38,341 bases of DNA from Proteiniphilum sp. UBA5384 (GTDB lineage: Bacteria > Bacteroidota > Bacteroidia > Bacteroidales > Dysgonomonadaceae): assembly GCF_002410825.1 (NCBI RefSeq), contig NZ_DHOS01000011.1, forward strand, positions 1 through 38,341. The letters run 5' to 3'. Of the stretch, positions 27,543 through 35,061 are shown piece after piece; the stretch's first letter is position 1; every line of letters begins with the position of its first letter. A program made the translations under genes and the position numbers. The notes below the pieces were generated by a model that saw nothing but the letters and a program-made list of their open reading frames with translations, made no database searches and was not told the origin of the DNA.

Positions 27543-28532
27543 TTACAAGTCTGTTTGGTAGCTGTGTATCAGCCAGTCGTTCACATAGATGGAACAGCTG
27601 AAAGCGGGATTGTTTTCCCAGCATTCCACGCAATAATCCTTGATAAGCACTTTGATGGTGAAATCATTGTCGCAGTCGAGGTTTGCTTTCCCGTTTTGTG
27701 CCGCTAACAGGATCATGGCAATCAGGTCGCCGTTGAAGACTGTCTCACCTTCTTCCTTGTTGCCGGTATAAAAAATATGCAATTTATTGTTATAGCCTGT
27801 TTTCAATGCCAGCGTGGAGTAGTCCCAGGTGACCAGGTTGTCGGCATACGCCGGTCCGGCAAAGGGATAGGTCAACGCGGTTTCGTTGATCGGCATCGAT
27901 CCGTCTATCCGTAATGTGCCGTTGGCCGATGAGACTTCCACATGAAGCGCTTTCGTGTCATAATCTTTCATTGTGAGTTTGTCGAACTCGGCAATTACTT
28001 TTACCCGGTTGGTTATTTCCCTCAGATTGATGGAGGTGTGCTTGTAGAGTGTGCCGTACTTCGCCGGGTCGGGCAGGTACACGGCGGGGCTTTCGCCCTG
28101 CCACAATTGAGAGTCCTCCAGACTGGCCGCCACACCGGAAGTGGCGTTCAACTTGAGCATTACATCCTTTTTGGTGGTGGTGCCGTTGGTAAACGATGAA
28201 ACCGTGAACTTGTCGTTGACGCCTGCCCAGCCGATAAAAGTGAAACTGCCGTCGGATACGGGCATCAGCACTTCATAGTCGCGGCTCAACGTTACATTGC
28301 TTTGCGTGACGGAAGTAACCAGCCTGTCATTTTCATCAAACGCGAACAGGGTGAGCGAGGGTACGCTCCCCAAGAACGTTGAATCTGTGGCACAAGGTGT
28401 CATTGAGTAGAATTTCACATATACACCTTGGGGACAATCGGCCAGATCATCATAGATCAGAGAGTCGCAACCCCAGAAAATTGTTCCCAACGCGAACAGC
28501 GTTATCAATATCTTGTTTCGTACATTCATCAT
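27543..28532 (-). CDS. Mfa2/FimB-type anchor lipoprotein (operon 2)
   Basis: 329 aa. Lipobox FWGC (Cys22) is followed by SLIYDDLADCPQGVYVKFYS, which holds the signature DCP-x-G-V-Y-V-x-F of Mfa2-type anchors. VPSLTLFAFDENDRLVTSVT and VSDGSFTFIGWAGVNDKFTV are the typical domain 1 strands; EITNRVKVIAEFDKL is a domain 2 strand. The C-terminal part has a Cys pair (CVECWENNPAFSC). It should be fixed in the outer membrane at the base of the pilus. It starts 41 bp after a strong terminator. Confidence 0.9.
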   Translation of the reverse strand: MMNVRNKILITLFALGTIFWGCDSLIYDDLADCPQGVYVKFYSMTPCATDSTFLGSVPSLTLFAFDENDRLVTSVTQSNVTLSRDYEVLMPVSDGSFTFIGWAGVNDKFTVSSFTNGTTTKKDVMLKLNATSGVAASLEDSQLWQGESPAVYLPDPAKYGTLYKHTSINLREITNRVKVIAEFDKLTMKDYDTKALHVEVSSANGTLRIDGSMPINETALTYPFAGPAYADNLVTWDYSTLALKTGYNNKLHIFYTGNKEEGETVFNGDLIAMILLAAQNGKANLDCDNDFTIKVLIKDYCVECWENNPAFSCSIYVNDWLIHSYQTDL

Positions 28533-28573
28533 TCGTTGCGTTTTTGAAAAAAAATTGTTGTTTGCTTAAAAAA

Positions 28574-28605
28574 ATCCGGAGGAAGAGGAATTTCTTCCTC
28601 CGGAT
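28574..28605 (-). terminator. Strong terminator between major pilin and anchor gene (operon 2)
   Basis: ATCCGGAGGAAGA (28574-28586) pairs perfectly with 28593-28605 (13 bp, 6-nt loop); on the minus strand it is followed by TTTTTTAAGC, an ideal T tract. It begins 20 bp after the stop codon of the major pilin gene. Confidence 0.9.
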
Positions 28606-28625
28606 AATGTGGAAATAATCTCTTA

Positions 28626-30173
28626 TCAATAGATGTCTTCACCTAAGTTGATGCCATAGGAGTGCATTGTCCAAGGCAGTACTTTTACCGATACGGAAAG
28701 GTAGGTGACATCGGTCTTCAATGGATCTTCGGGATCGATAGGATTTTTCGGATTGTTTGGATCATCGGGATCGCCGGGTATTTCGGGATTGTCAGGATCA
28801 TCGGGATCGCCGGGCTGACCGGGGTTCAACGGGTTGTTGGGCACGCCCATGGCGGTGAAAGCGTTAATATGGGCATGGTAAACTTGATTGCGGACAGTGG
28901 GCGAAACCATCGGGTTGGGTTCATCAGGAGTTGCCACCAGACTATTGGGATTCAACCAGATCACATACTTCATCACACCGTCTTTGTATTCGGTGGCTTG
29001 TTGTCCTTCAGCTTCGGCCAATTCCCTTGTGCTATAAAACTTGCTGTCATTGGCACCTAAGTAAACGGTTTTTGGTTCACCGTCATAATCATTACCATCA
29101 ATTTTCAGTGGAACAAACGTTGCACGGATCTCCATATAGGAAGTGTTTCCTTTTTTGTAAGAAGTTCTTGCTTCTGTAGGTGTTTTATCCACCGCATGGT
29201 TTACCGGCAATACGAATTTACTGGTCGCTTCCGCGTCGAGAAGGTCGGGAAGTCCGGTCAAAGCCGCTTCATAGGTGTATTGCGTCACCTCGGTGAAACT
29301 GGCAAGGCCGCTATAATCAAACATCGTATTCGCTTCGGTTGCCCAATCTGCACCGGGTGTGTAAGTATACACCGGAGCAGGTACCTGATAATCGCTCTTT
29401 TTCATAATATAGAATTTTTTGTTGCTCTGTCCAACGGCATAAGTAACGCCGGTGACGGTAGCGATCTCTGTTTCGGTGCCACCAATTGTAGCTTTTACCG
29501 GCCACTTTGAATCTGCAGCAGTTTCAACCGTCAACATGGCACGCGATACCACGCGGTCCACGTTTACCTGCACATGGTTAGCAGTACCTGCTATAGCATC
29601 ATCTTTCGTGATTCCGGACACTACATTTATGGTATAGTCGTCCTTGTCGTTGGTCATCATGATTTTTTCTTTCTTGTCTGCGCTAATGAACGTGGCCACG
29701 TCTGCCGCGTTCTTGGTTGCCTCACCGGCAAATGCTGCGGCAAAACCTGCAGCTCCGGCTCCCTTCAACGTGTTTAAGATATCGCCATTCCCGTTGATGA
29801 CTGCATATACCTTGATATTCTCCCCTGCGGTGGCGGTCAACGCCAGGTTGGGTTTCAATACTCCATCAGTATTAATGCTTTCAAAAGAACTTTTGGTAAA
29901 CGAGTTGTAGTTCACTGTTCCGGTTCCGGCGTTTACCAGAAACACATCTACCGTTTCAATCACGTCCCGTCCCGTATAGGTTCCCTTTTCATTGTAATCA
30001 CCCGGCAACGATGCTTTCAAGGTTGCTCCGGCGGGAAACTTGACCGTGATGCTTGCCCAGGAATCACCATCCACAGATGACGGAGCCGTAGGCACATCGT
30101 CGCTGTTACATGCCGTGAACCCCATTCCGAGGGCTACCACGGTCGCTAAAAATAATTTGCTAAATTTTCTCAT
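28626..30173 (-). CDS. Mfa1-type major fimbrial subunit (operon 2)
   Basis: 515 aa with lipobox FTAC (Cys22). First domain: SWASITVKFPAGATLKAS, a TYTGRDVIETVDVFLVNAGT segment in which Arg69 may be the maturation site, KVYAVINGNGDILNTL. A VNVDRVVSRAMLTVE strand and YHAHINAF mark the second domain. A Pro/Asp-rich linker (about 450-485, PGDPDDP repeated twice with 12-residue period) precedes the last strand TYLSVSVKVLPWTMHSYGIN, which matches the donor-strand end of Mfa1 proteins (LPW motif). Spacing to the DUF3868 gene is 63 bp, with no obvious extra promoter. Low identity to the pilin of operon 1 suggests a distinct pilus. Confidence 0.9.
   Translation of the reverse strand: MRKFSKLFLATVVALGMGFTACNSDDVPTAPSSVDGDSWASITVKFPAGATLKASLPGDYNEKGTYTGRDVIETVDVFLVNAGTGTVNYNSFTKSSFESINTDGVLKPNLALTATAGENIKVYAVINGNGDILNTLKGAGAAGFAAAFAGEATKNAADVATFISADKKEKIMMTNDKDDYTINVVSGITKDDAIAGTANHVQVNVDRVVSRAMLTVETAADSKWPVKATIGGTETEIATVTGVTYAVGQSNKKFYIMKKSDYQVPAPVYTYTPGADWATEANTMFDYSGLASFTEVTQYTYEAALTGLPDLLDAEATSKFVLPVNHAVDKTPTEARTSYKKGNTSYMEIRATFVPLKIDGNDYDGEPKTVYLGANDSKFYSTRELAEAEGQQATEYKDGVMKYVIWLNPNSLVATPDEPNPMVSPTVRNQVYHAHINAFTAMGVPNNPLNPGQPGDPDDPDNPEIPGDPDDPNNPKNPIDPEDPLKTDVTYLSVSVKVLPWTMHSYGINLGEDIY
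28759..28814. repeat. 36-bp-period repeat in the pilin linker
   Basis: The 20-mer GGATCATCGGGATCGCCGGG occurs exactly at 28759-28778 and 28795-28814. It encodes the Pro/Asp-rich linker before the pilin donor strand; the period of 36 bp keeps frame, so slippage would change linker length without breaking the gene. Confidence 0.75.
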
Positions 30174-30236
30174 GTTCTGAAAATTAATAATGAATAAAAT
30201 TGGTTTTTTAAATTGTTATTGTAATCTCTCTGTTGT

Positions 30237-31703
30237 TTAATCGTTTACAGTCACCTTACGCAGCTCCTCCAGGTTGGCGCGGGCGTCGTTGTCACCTTCT
30301 GCGGTAGCTTTTTCAAAATATTCCTTCGCCTTGTTGAAGTCGCCCTTGCGGGCATACGCCACGCCGAGGTTATTCCACACCTTAGGGTTGTCGCTGATCT
30401 TGTTCATCCTTGTAATGGCACCGTCCATATTGCCTCCCTCGATATCGGCCGAGGCGGAGTTGAGGATGGCGATGTCGCTGTCGGGATAGAGCCGCACGGC
30501 AATGTCGAACACCTCACTGAACTCCGTGCTTTCCACTGGGTAACTCTGTGCCAGCAGATACATTTCGTTCAGGCTTAACAGCTTGGGATTGGTCTTGATG
30601 ATTTCTTTCGCCTCGTCCACGTCGAAACCGCGCACGTTGTAGGCCACCATGTATTCGGTACGGCGCAGCGGCGGGTAGTAGCTGTTGAGCAGCGTGCGAT
30701 AGGTCTCCCCGCCCGAGAGTTTCTTCAGTTCGGCGTCACGCACGTCGGGATTGGATATCCGGTCGATGATGCCGAGGATCGCCTGGCGGTCGGCTATGTT
30801 GGAGCCGGATACCGCTTCGCGCAGTCCTTCCCAGTCCTCGCCATGGCCGGATACCGTGAAACGGTTGCGGCCGATGTTGAATTTGGATACCAGGTAGTCG
30901 GCAAACGACTTGGCGCGGTTCTCCGCCAACATCCTGTTGTGTGGCGCGCTTCCCTCGGGTGAGGCGTAGCCGTCGATGGTGAACTCGGTAATCTCTAGGT
31001 CGGGGTTATTGCGGATATCGTTCACCACCTTATCCACCTCGTTGAACTTGGCGGCGTTGTCCTTATAGTCGCGGCGCAGTTCCCAGCGGTCCACCACGAA
31101 GTTGAAGGTGGCGGTATGCCGGTCGCTCCGTACCTTATCCTCTACTTCGGGCATGATATAGGTGAGGCGGTACACCGGTTGGTAGGGTGCGGGAAAGAGG
31201 TTGTCCACCAGCAACTGCTCGCCGAGCAGGGTGTTGCAGTCGGCACAGCCCGACACCTCATGCACCAATGAGAGCGAGGCGTCCTGCATCCAGGCGCGGT
31301 AGGGAATAGCTATATTGTAATGCACCGATTGCCCCGTGCGGTTCTTGCGGGTCACCACCTCCACAGGAGTGCCTCCCAACGTAAGCGGTTCACCCAGCGC
31401 GCTTTTGCGGCGCAGCACCTTGACGCGTTTCTTTCCGGCGACCACCACGGGGGCGAGGATGAGGCTTTCGTGGCTGTTCCTGTTGGATTTGAGCAGGGGT
31501 GTGAGTACCAGCATGTTGTTGCGTTTCACCTTGAGCGCGTCGAACGTGATGTCGAACGAGACGGAGACCCGGTCGCCTTGCTTTACCGCTGTTTCGTTCT
31601 CTATGGTGATACCTGATAGTTGCGCGTCCTGGGCATAAACCCCCGGGACAGCCGTAAAGAATGCGATGATAAGATATATGATATTCTTTGTCTTCATTTC
31701 CAC
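30237..31703 (-). CDS. DUF3868 / OmpA-like / TPR protein of fimbrial operon 2
   Basis: 488 aa with a signal peptide ending VYAQ (about residue 25). DUF3868-like domain in the first 180 residues (VKQGDRVSVSFDITFDALKV; CADCNTLLGEQ near 155). OmpA-type module about 200-300: EFTIDGYASPEGSAPHNRML then AENRAKSFADYLVSKF, with conserved Asp and Arg positions. C-terminal TPR-like repeats (SDIAILNSASADIEGGNMDG, KVWNNLGVAYARKGDFNKAK). Same organisation as 15999-17456. Four bp separate it from the DUF3575 gene, so translation may be coupled. A likely pilus assembly or wall-anchoring factor. Confidence 0.87.
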   Translation of the reverse strand: MEMKTKNIIYLIIAFFTAVPGVYAQDAQLSGITIENETAVKQGDRVSVSFDITFDALKVKRNNMLVLTPLLKSNRNSHESLILAPVVVAGKKRVKVLRRKSALGEPLTLGGTPVEVVTRKNRTGQSVHYNIAIPYRAWMQDASLSLVHEVSGCADCNTLLGEQLLVDNLFPAPYQPVYRLTYIMPEVEDKVRSDRHTATFNFVVDRWELRRDYKDNAAKFNEVDKVVNDIRNNPDLEITEFTIDGYASPEGSAPHNRMLAENRAKSFADYLVSKFNIGRNRFTVSGHGEDWEGLREAVSGSNIADRQAILGIIDRISNPDVRDAELKKLSGGETYRTLLNSYYPPLRRTEYMVAYNVRGFDVDEAKEIIKTNPKLLSLNEMYLLAQSYPVESTEFSEVFDIAVRLYPDSDIAILNSASADIEGGNMDGAITRMNKISDNPKVWNNLGVAYARKGDFNKAKEYFEKATAEGDNDARANLEELRKVTVND

Positions 31704-31707
31704 TCTC

Positions 31708-32289
31708 TTATTTGATGATGTAAATTAATGATATGGCCGCCTTGGTCACGCCCCAGTAGTTGTATTTGCCATCGTCCTGCTTGGTACCGCATTTGGCGCA
31801 GGGGAACTTGTCGTAATGGATGCGCGCATAACCGCCGCCGATGCCGGCCTCCAGGTTCCAGCGGGGGCTAAGCAGCCACTGGTAACCGTAACTGATTCCG
31901 CCCCCGTAGAGGTAGCCTTCGTAGCGGTTGTCCTTGAATTTGTCGAGCCTCCCGATAGGGATGTCCCACCCGCCCACGTTGAACTGTGCCCCGTGGGCGT
32001 GCACTCCAAAGAAATGCCCGTTGAACACGTCGCAGCTCCACCAGCGCAGCTCGGGCTGCACCAGCCAGTGCTTGAACTTCTTGTTGTCGGAAAAGGTGAA
32101 AGGGTTTACGCCGGCGCCCAATTCAAGGGTCATCTTGCGGCTCAATGCCATTTCCAGAGCCAGGTTGGGAGTGGCGGTGGCATCATAGAGAAGATTGTTT
32201 TTAATAGCCACCTTTTGCGCGAAAGCTCCCGGAAGGGATGCCGCCAGCGCCAAAATGAGCAGAAAAAACTTCTGACTGATCTTATGCAT
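31708..32289 (-). CDS. DUF3575 outer-membrane protein of fimbrial operon 2
   Basis: 193 aa. Signal peptide MHKISQKFFLLILALAASLP to about residue 25 (AFAQ), then VAIKNNLLYDATATPNLALE, GVNPFTFSDNKKFKHWLVQP, ELRWWSCDVFNGHFFGVHAH and YEGYLYGGGISYGYQWLLSP: all close to the operon 1 paralogue. A Cys-x-x-Cys (PCAKCGTK) lies near the C-terminus and is shared with that copy (GKCGKK has one). A beta-barrel-like outer membrane protein of unknown role. It follows the AraC-type regulator gene by 78 bp with no intervening terminator. Confidence 0.88.
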   Translation of the reverse strand: MHKISQKFFLLILALAASLPGAFAQKVAIKNNLLYDATATPNLALEMALSRKMTLELGAGVNPFTFSDNKKFKHWLVQPELRWWSCDVFNGHFFGVHAHGAQFNVGGWDIPIGRLDKFKDNRYEGYLYGGGISYGYQWLLSPRWNLEAGIGGGYARIHYDKFPCAKCGTKQDDGKYNYWGVTKAAISLIYIIK

Positions 32290-32367
32290 AATGTATTTAT
32301 TAATTAATATGCTAATTTGCTTGTTTTAAGCAGTGTACCTTTATGAGGATATTCACAAGAGTGATGG

Positions 32368-32847
32368 TCATATCGCTTTTTTAGAAAGTCTGTCTTTTTG
32401 TGGAGAAACACCGAATTTCTTGGTGTATTTGCTCACTAAATGCGATACGTTGTTGAAACCATACATTCTGGATATCTCGGTAATGGTGAAGTCCGACTTA
32501 AGTACAAGCGGTTGTATCTCTTCCATTTTACGGTCGAGCATCCATTTGTAAGGCGTTTCCCCAAAACATTTTTTGAAATGGCGTGTAAATGTCTTTAAAC
32601 AGTCATATCCACACATTTTTGATAATTCTGTTATGGTCTTGGAGAATAGATAGTTACTAAGGATGCTATCTTCAAACCGTTTTGATTTTGATGTGCGAGG
32701 AAACAGTTTCAGGAGAACGACCTCTTTGTCGGGAGATGTAGTTATTTTGCTTTTCATCCCGTTGGAAAAGGTGAAGATGCAGGATGCCACATCGGTAAGT
32801 AGGTACTTGCTCTCCTCTTCTTCCCTTATTTTTCCATTCACGTCCAT
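32368..32847 (-). CDS. AraC-type HTH regulator at the head of fimbrial operon 2
   Basis: 159 aa. The C-terminal 95 residues form an AraC-type double helix-turn-helix: ITELSKMCGYDCLKTFTRHF with KKCFGETPYKWMLDRKM, then FTITEISRMYGFNNVSHLVS with KYTKKFGVSPQ. The N-terminal 60 residues are a small domain I cannot name. It would be transcribed leftward with the fimbrial genes. No TAnnTTTG element lies between its start and the crossover site at 32905 in this orientation, so its expression should depend on the orientation of the neighbouring invertible segment. It probably activates the pilus operon. Confidence 0.8.
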   Translation of the reverse strand: MDVNGKIREEEESKYLLTDVASCIFTFSNGMKSKITTSPDKEVVLLKLFPRTSKSKRFEDSILSNYLFSKTITELSKMCGYDCLKTFTRHFKKCFGETPYKWMLDRKMEEIQPLVLKSDFTITEISRMYGFNNVSHLVSKYTKKFGVSPQKDRLSKKAI

Positions 32848-32904
32848 TTTTATTTGCCTATTTACCTGATAACCGTTTTTTTTTATTTCTTAAAATATTT
32901 TTTA

Positions 32905-32927
32905 TCTCTTTCTATAAAAGAAAGAGA
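32905..32927. repeat. Left inverted repeat / crossover site
   Basis: Arms TCTCTTTCT (32905-32913) and AGAAAGAGA (32919-32927) are perfectly complementary around the 5-bp spacer ATAAA. Together with C32928 it matches the complement of the right site in 22 of 24 positions, with 20 identical in a row. Confidence 0.75.
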
Positions 32928-33075
32928 CAAAATTTTGAAAATATATTCAGTTTAAATATATGTGTGTTTTAGTATATATGGCTAATAAACAGTCGCTCAG
33001 GATGAAATTTGTAATAAGAGAGAAAGAGAAATATGTGGAAAAAATACACAATAGGGGCAATTATGATATGTTTCG

Positions 33076-33105
33076 TTTGTTTTTAAAAAAATATAAGTAC
33101 CTTTG
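33076..33105 (+). promoter_or_regulatory. Promoter within the invertible segment
   Basis: TTTG (33076-33079), 18-nt spacer, TACCTTTG (33098-33105): Bacteroidetes-type -33/-7 boxes. It currently reads right, through the right crossover site and antisense to the recombinase gene. Confidence 0.65.
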
Positions 33106-33133
33106 CGCCAGATAGTGTGTGGTTTTAAAAAAG

Positions 33134-33156
33134 TCTCTTTCTTTTATAGAAAAAGT
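33134..33156. repeat. Right inverted repeat / crossover site, inside the recombinase gene
   Basis: TCTCTTTCT (33134-33142), spacer TTTAT, AGAAAAAGT (33148-33156). The spacer is the complement of ATAAA in the left site, so recombination between the sites would give inversion. The second arm differs at two positions from a perfect one. Confidence 0.75.
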
Positions 33157-34257
33157 CTTTTTGATTTCCGGATTATTTTTCATTTGTTTTATAATTTCCG
33201 ATTCCTGATATACGGGTGAAAGATTTTTTGCCCTGTATCCACCTTTTTTGCGTTTATGTTTGTTTTGACGGACGAAGCGGTTCAGCATATCGTTCACATC
33301 GTTGTCAATCTTTGCGGTTGAAATTGAAGAGAGATAAATTTGGGTAGTTTTTATGGATGTGTGCCCCAATGACTGGCTGATTACCTCGACGGGTTTTCCG
33401 GCTTCGAGCATCAATGTGGCCCAGGTGTGGCGTATGACATAGGTGGTGAGTTTGCAGGGAAGATCCAGTAGCTTGCCTATTCCATTAAGATGTCTGTTGA
33501 CACGTCGTAACGCTGATTTTTCGCAGAGAAAACGTCCGTTTGCTTTTTCCCTGAGGAAAGGGAATACATATAGGTTACCCGGTTGTTGATAGTGTAGCAT
33601 GATTTCCTGCCCTTCTCAAGGAATATAGAGACGTATGTACCGGCCGGTTTTGCTCCGGCAGTACTGGGCTTGCCAGTCGTTAGAGACCATATCCCAAGTG
33701 AGGTTGTACATGTCGTGAAAGACCATTCCCCTGCAATAGAGGCTGAAGAGTAAGATGTCGAGTGATTTTGTTCGGCTTTCGGTCAGTCGTGTTTTTAATT
33801 CGGGGTCGAGCAGTCGTTTCAGTATTTTCGCCGGAAGAGCTCGCTTAGGGACCGGTGTTTTTTTTATATGTAAACCACAGAATGGATTCATGATAGGGAT
33901 TTCACCTACACCCTCTTTCCTGACCGCCTTGTTGTACAAAGTTCGTAGTCCTCTGAAATAAAAATCCACGGTTTGGGTTTTTTGAGGGTGCTTGTCATGA
34001 AGCCACTGGATATAGTGATTAATCCACTCTTTATTGATTTTGTGTAAAGGGAACAATTCTTGTTCCTCATCTAAAAATAGGGCCAGTTTATTGATAAAAC
34101 TTTCATAATTCGCAGCTGTATGCCGGTTGCCTTTTTCTTTCATGTTGTGGGCGATTTCCCTGAAAAGGGGTAATACGGGACATCCAGTTCCCGTTGGATT
34201 TGAATTATTCATATGATTTGTTTTAATAGTGTTAAAGAAAAAAGATGTGTTAATCTG

Positions 34258-34265
34258 CAAATGTA
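34258..34265 (-). promoter_or_regulatory. -7 element of the recombinase gene
   Basis: Minus strand TACATTTG (TAnnTTTG), about 46 nt before the ATG at 34212. No good -33 TTG. It supports the start at 34212. Confidence 0.45.
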
Positions 34266-34354
34266 AGGTGGAATGTAGTAATTGCCCACTATAAATGCTT
34301 TTTCTTTAGTCTGTAAATTTCAATTTAAGTACAAGGTGGAAAATCCATAGCGTA

Positions 34355-35020
34355 GTGACCCCGCTCCCCAGTCGGCACTGACCCTCTCAGCCATTTTTTA
34401 TGTAATTTCAGATCCGTTCTGGCCGACGGTATAAAACCGAGAATACAATGATAAAATTAAAAAATGTTCTCCGTTGCTACGCAATGGGAATAAAAGGCAT
34501 AAGCGGTGCCTTTGAACTGTCCCGCAACCAGATGGAATGCCTGGCTCCCTCAAGTTCATCCGGAAGGCTCAGAACCTGTTCATCACCGGCTCATCCGGTA
34601 CCGGCAAAAGTTTCCTGTCTACTGCATTGGGATACCAGGCCTGCAAATCCGGTATACGTATCTTCTATGCAAATGCGTCAAAACTACTGGATGCTCTGAG
34701 AGTAGCAAAAGCTAAAGGAATAATCGGGGCCGAACTCCGAAAGATAGAATGATTCCCGTTGCTCATCCTTGACGACCTCTTTCTGGTGCCCCTTGACGCT
34801 AAAGAACGGGCAATCCCGCTGGATATCATTGAAGACCGTCACGGAAGAAAATCCATCCTGGTTACCTCTCAGGTACCGGTATCCAACAGTGGCAGATACC
34901 ATCCTCGACAGGATCGTGCACTCGGCACACCAGATTGAACTGACGGGTGAAAGTGTGCACAAAATGAAGGTAGGGAAAAATAAATAAACTAAAATAAGAA
35001 TGACCCCGTCGGCCGGGACT
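34355..35020 (+). mobile_element. Decayed IS21-family insertion sequence
   Basis: Remnant with fused pieces of both IS21 genes (istA start, istB). TGACCCC-type motifs, frequent in the ends of Bacteroidetes IS21 elements, flank the coding part: TGACCCC (34356-34362), TGACCC near 34380 on the left and TGACCCCGTCGGCCGGGACT (35001-35020) on the right. I see no certain target duplication, so the exact ends are approximate. Internal deletion has removed most of istA, about 1.4 kb in intact relatives. Confidence 0.65.
34448..34987 (+). pseudogene. Fused istA'-istB' remnant
   Basis: The first 27 codons read MIKLKNVLRCYAMGIKGISG plus AFELSRN, like the N-terminal HTH of the IS21 transposase IstA. They run directly into IstB sequence (QMECLA), then shift frame into FIRKAQNLFITGSSGTGKSF with the Walker A motif GSSGTGKS. 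A TGA (34750-34752) after AELRKIE replaces the expected Arg before FPLLILDDLFLVPLDA (Walker B). Near 34885 an internal deletion after TSQVPVS shifts the frame again; the last part VADTILDRIVHSAHQIELTG is back in IstB sequence. Four lesions make it non-functional. Confidence 0.8.
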
Positions 35021-35061
35021 TATAAAGGGTAATATCGATATGGATTTTTCCATCCAAGAGA

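Larger units (their letters stand above)
32905..33156. other. Putative invertible promoter segment
   Basis: Two inverted 23-bp sites bound a 206-bp AT-rich segment lying between the AraC-type regulator/pilus operon (leftward) and a tyrosine recombinase gene. The only recognisable promoter inside (33076-33105) points right, away from the pilus genes; inverted about the centre near 33030 it would sit at about 32956-32985 pointing left, with its start point about 100 nt before the AraC gene. No promoter for the AraC gene is visible in the current orientation. The layout matches known invertible promoters of Bacteroidales. Confidence 0.7.
33061..34212 (-). pseudogene. Tyrosine site-specific recombinase, interrupted by in-frame TGA
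   Basis: 383 codons from the ATG at 34212; a longer frame to 34260 would overlap a -7 box. N-terminal SAM-like domain about 15-110 (TAANYESFINKLALFLDEEQ). Catalytic residues when read through: Arg161 (LYCRGM), Lys188 (CRSKTGR), Arg261 (TYVIRHTWA, with Tyr where other families have His), His284 (SLGHTS), Tyr293 (TTQIYL). Codon 199 (33616-33618) is TGA; the frame is open on both sides (RYIRLYIP, stop, EGQEIMLHY, YVFPFL). The last 30 or so codons run through the right crossover site, so inversion would replace the final 23 residues by KILKIYSV. It is the obvious candidate for flipping the adjacent segment, but the stop should inactivate it. Confidence 0.85.

Noticed and set aside
28741..28820. 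Short repeats as CRISPR
   Set aside because: They are codon-phased repeats in a Pro/Asp-rich linker, only two exact copies, and no cas genes are near.
2934..34752. Genetic code with TGA read as an amino acid
   Set aside because: Several intact genes in the window end in TGA at their proper length (SusD, both sigma factors, operon 1 pilin and anchor), so TGA is a normal stop.
34862..35053. Small minus-strand ORF over the IS21 remnant
   Set aside because: Shadow of istB sequence without a family match.
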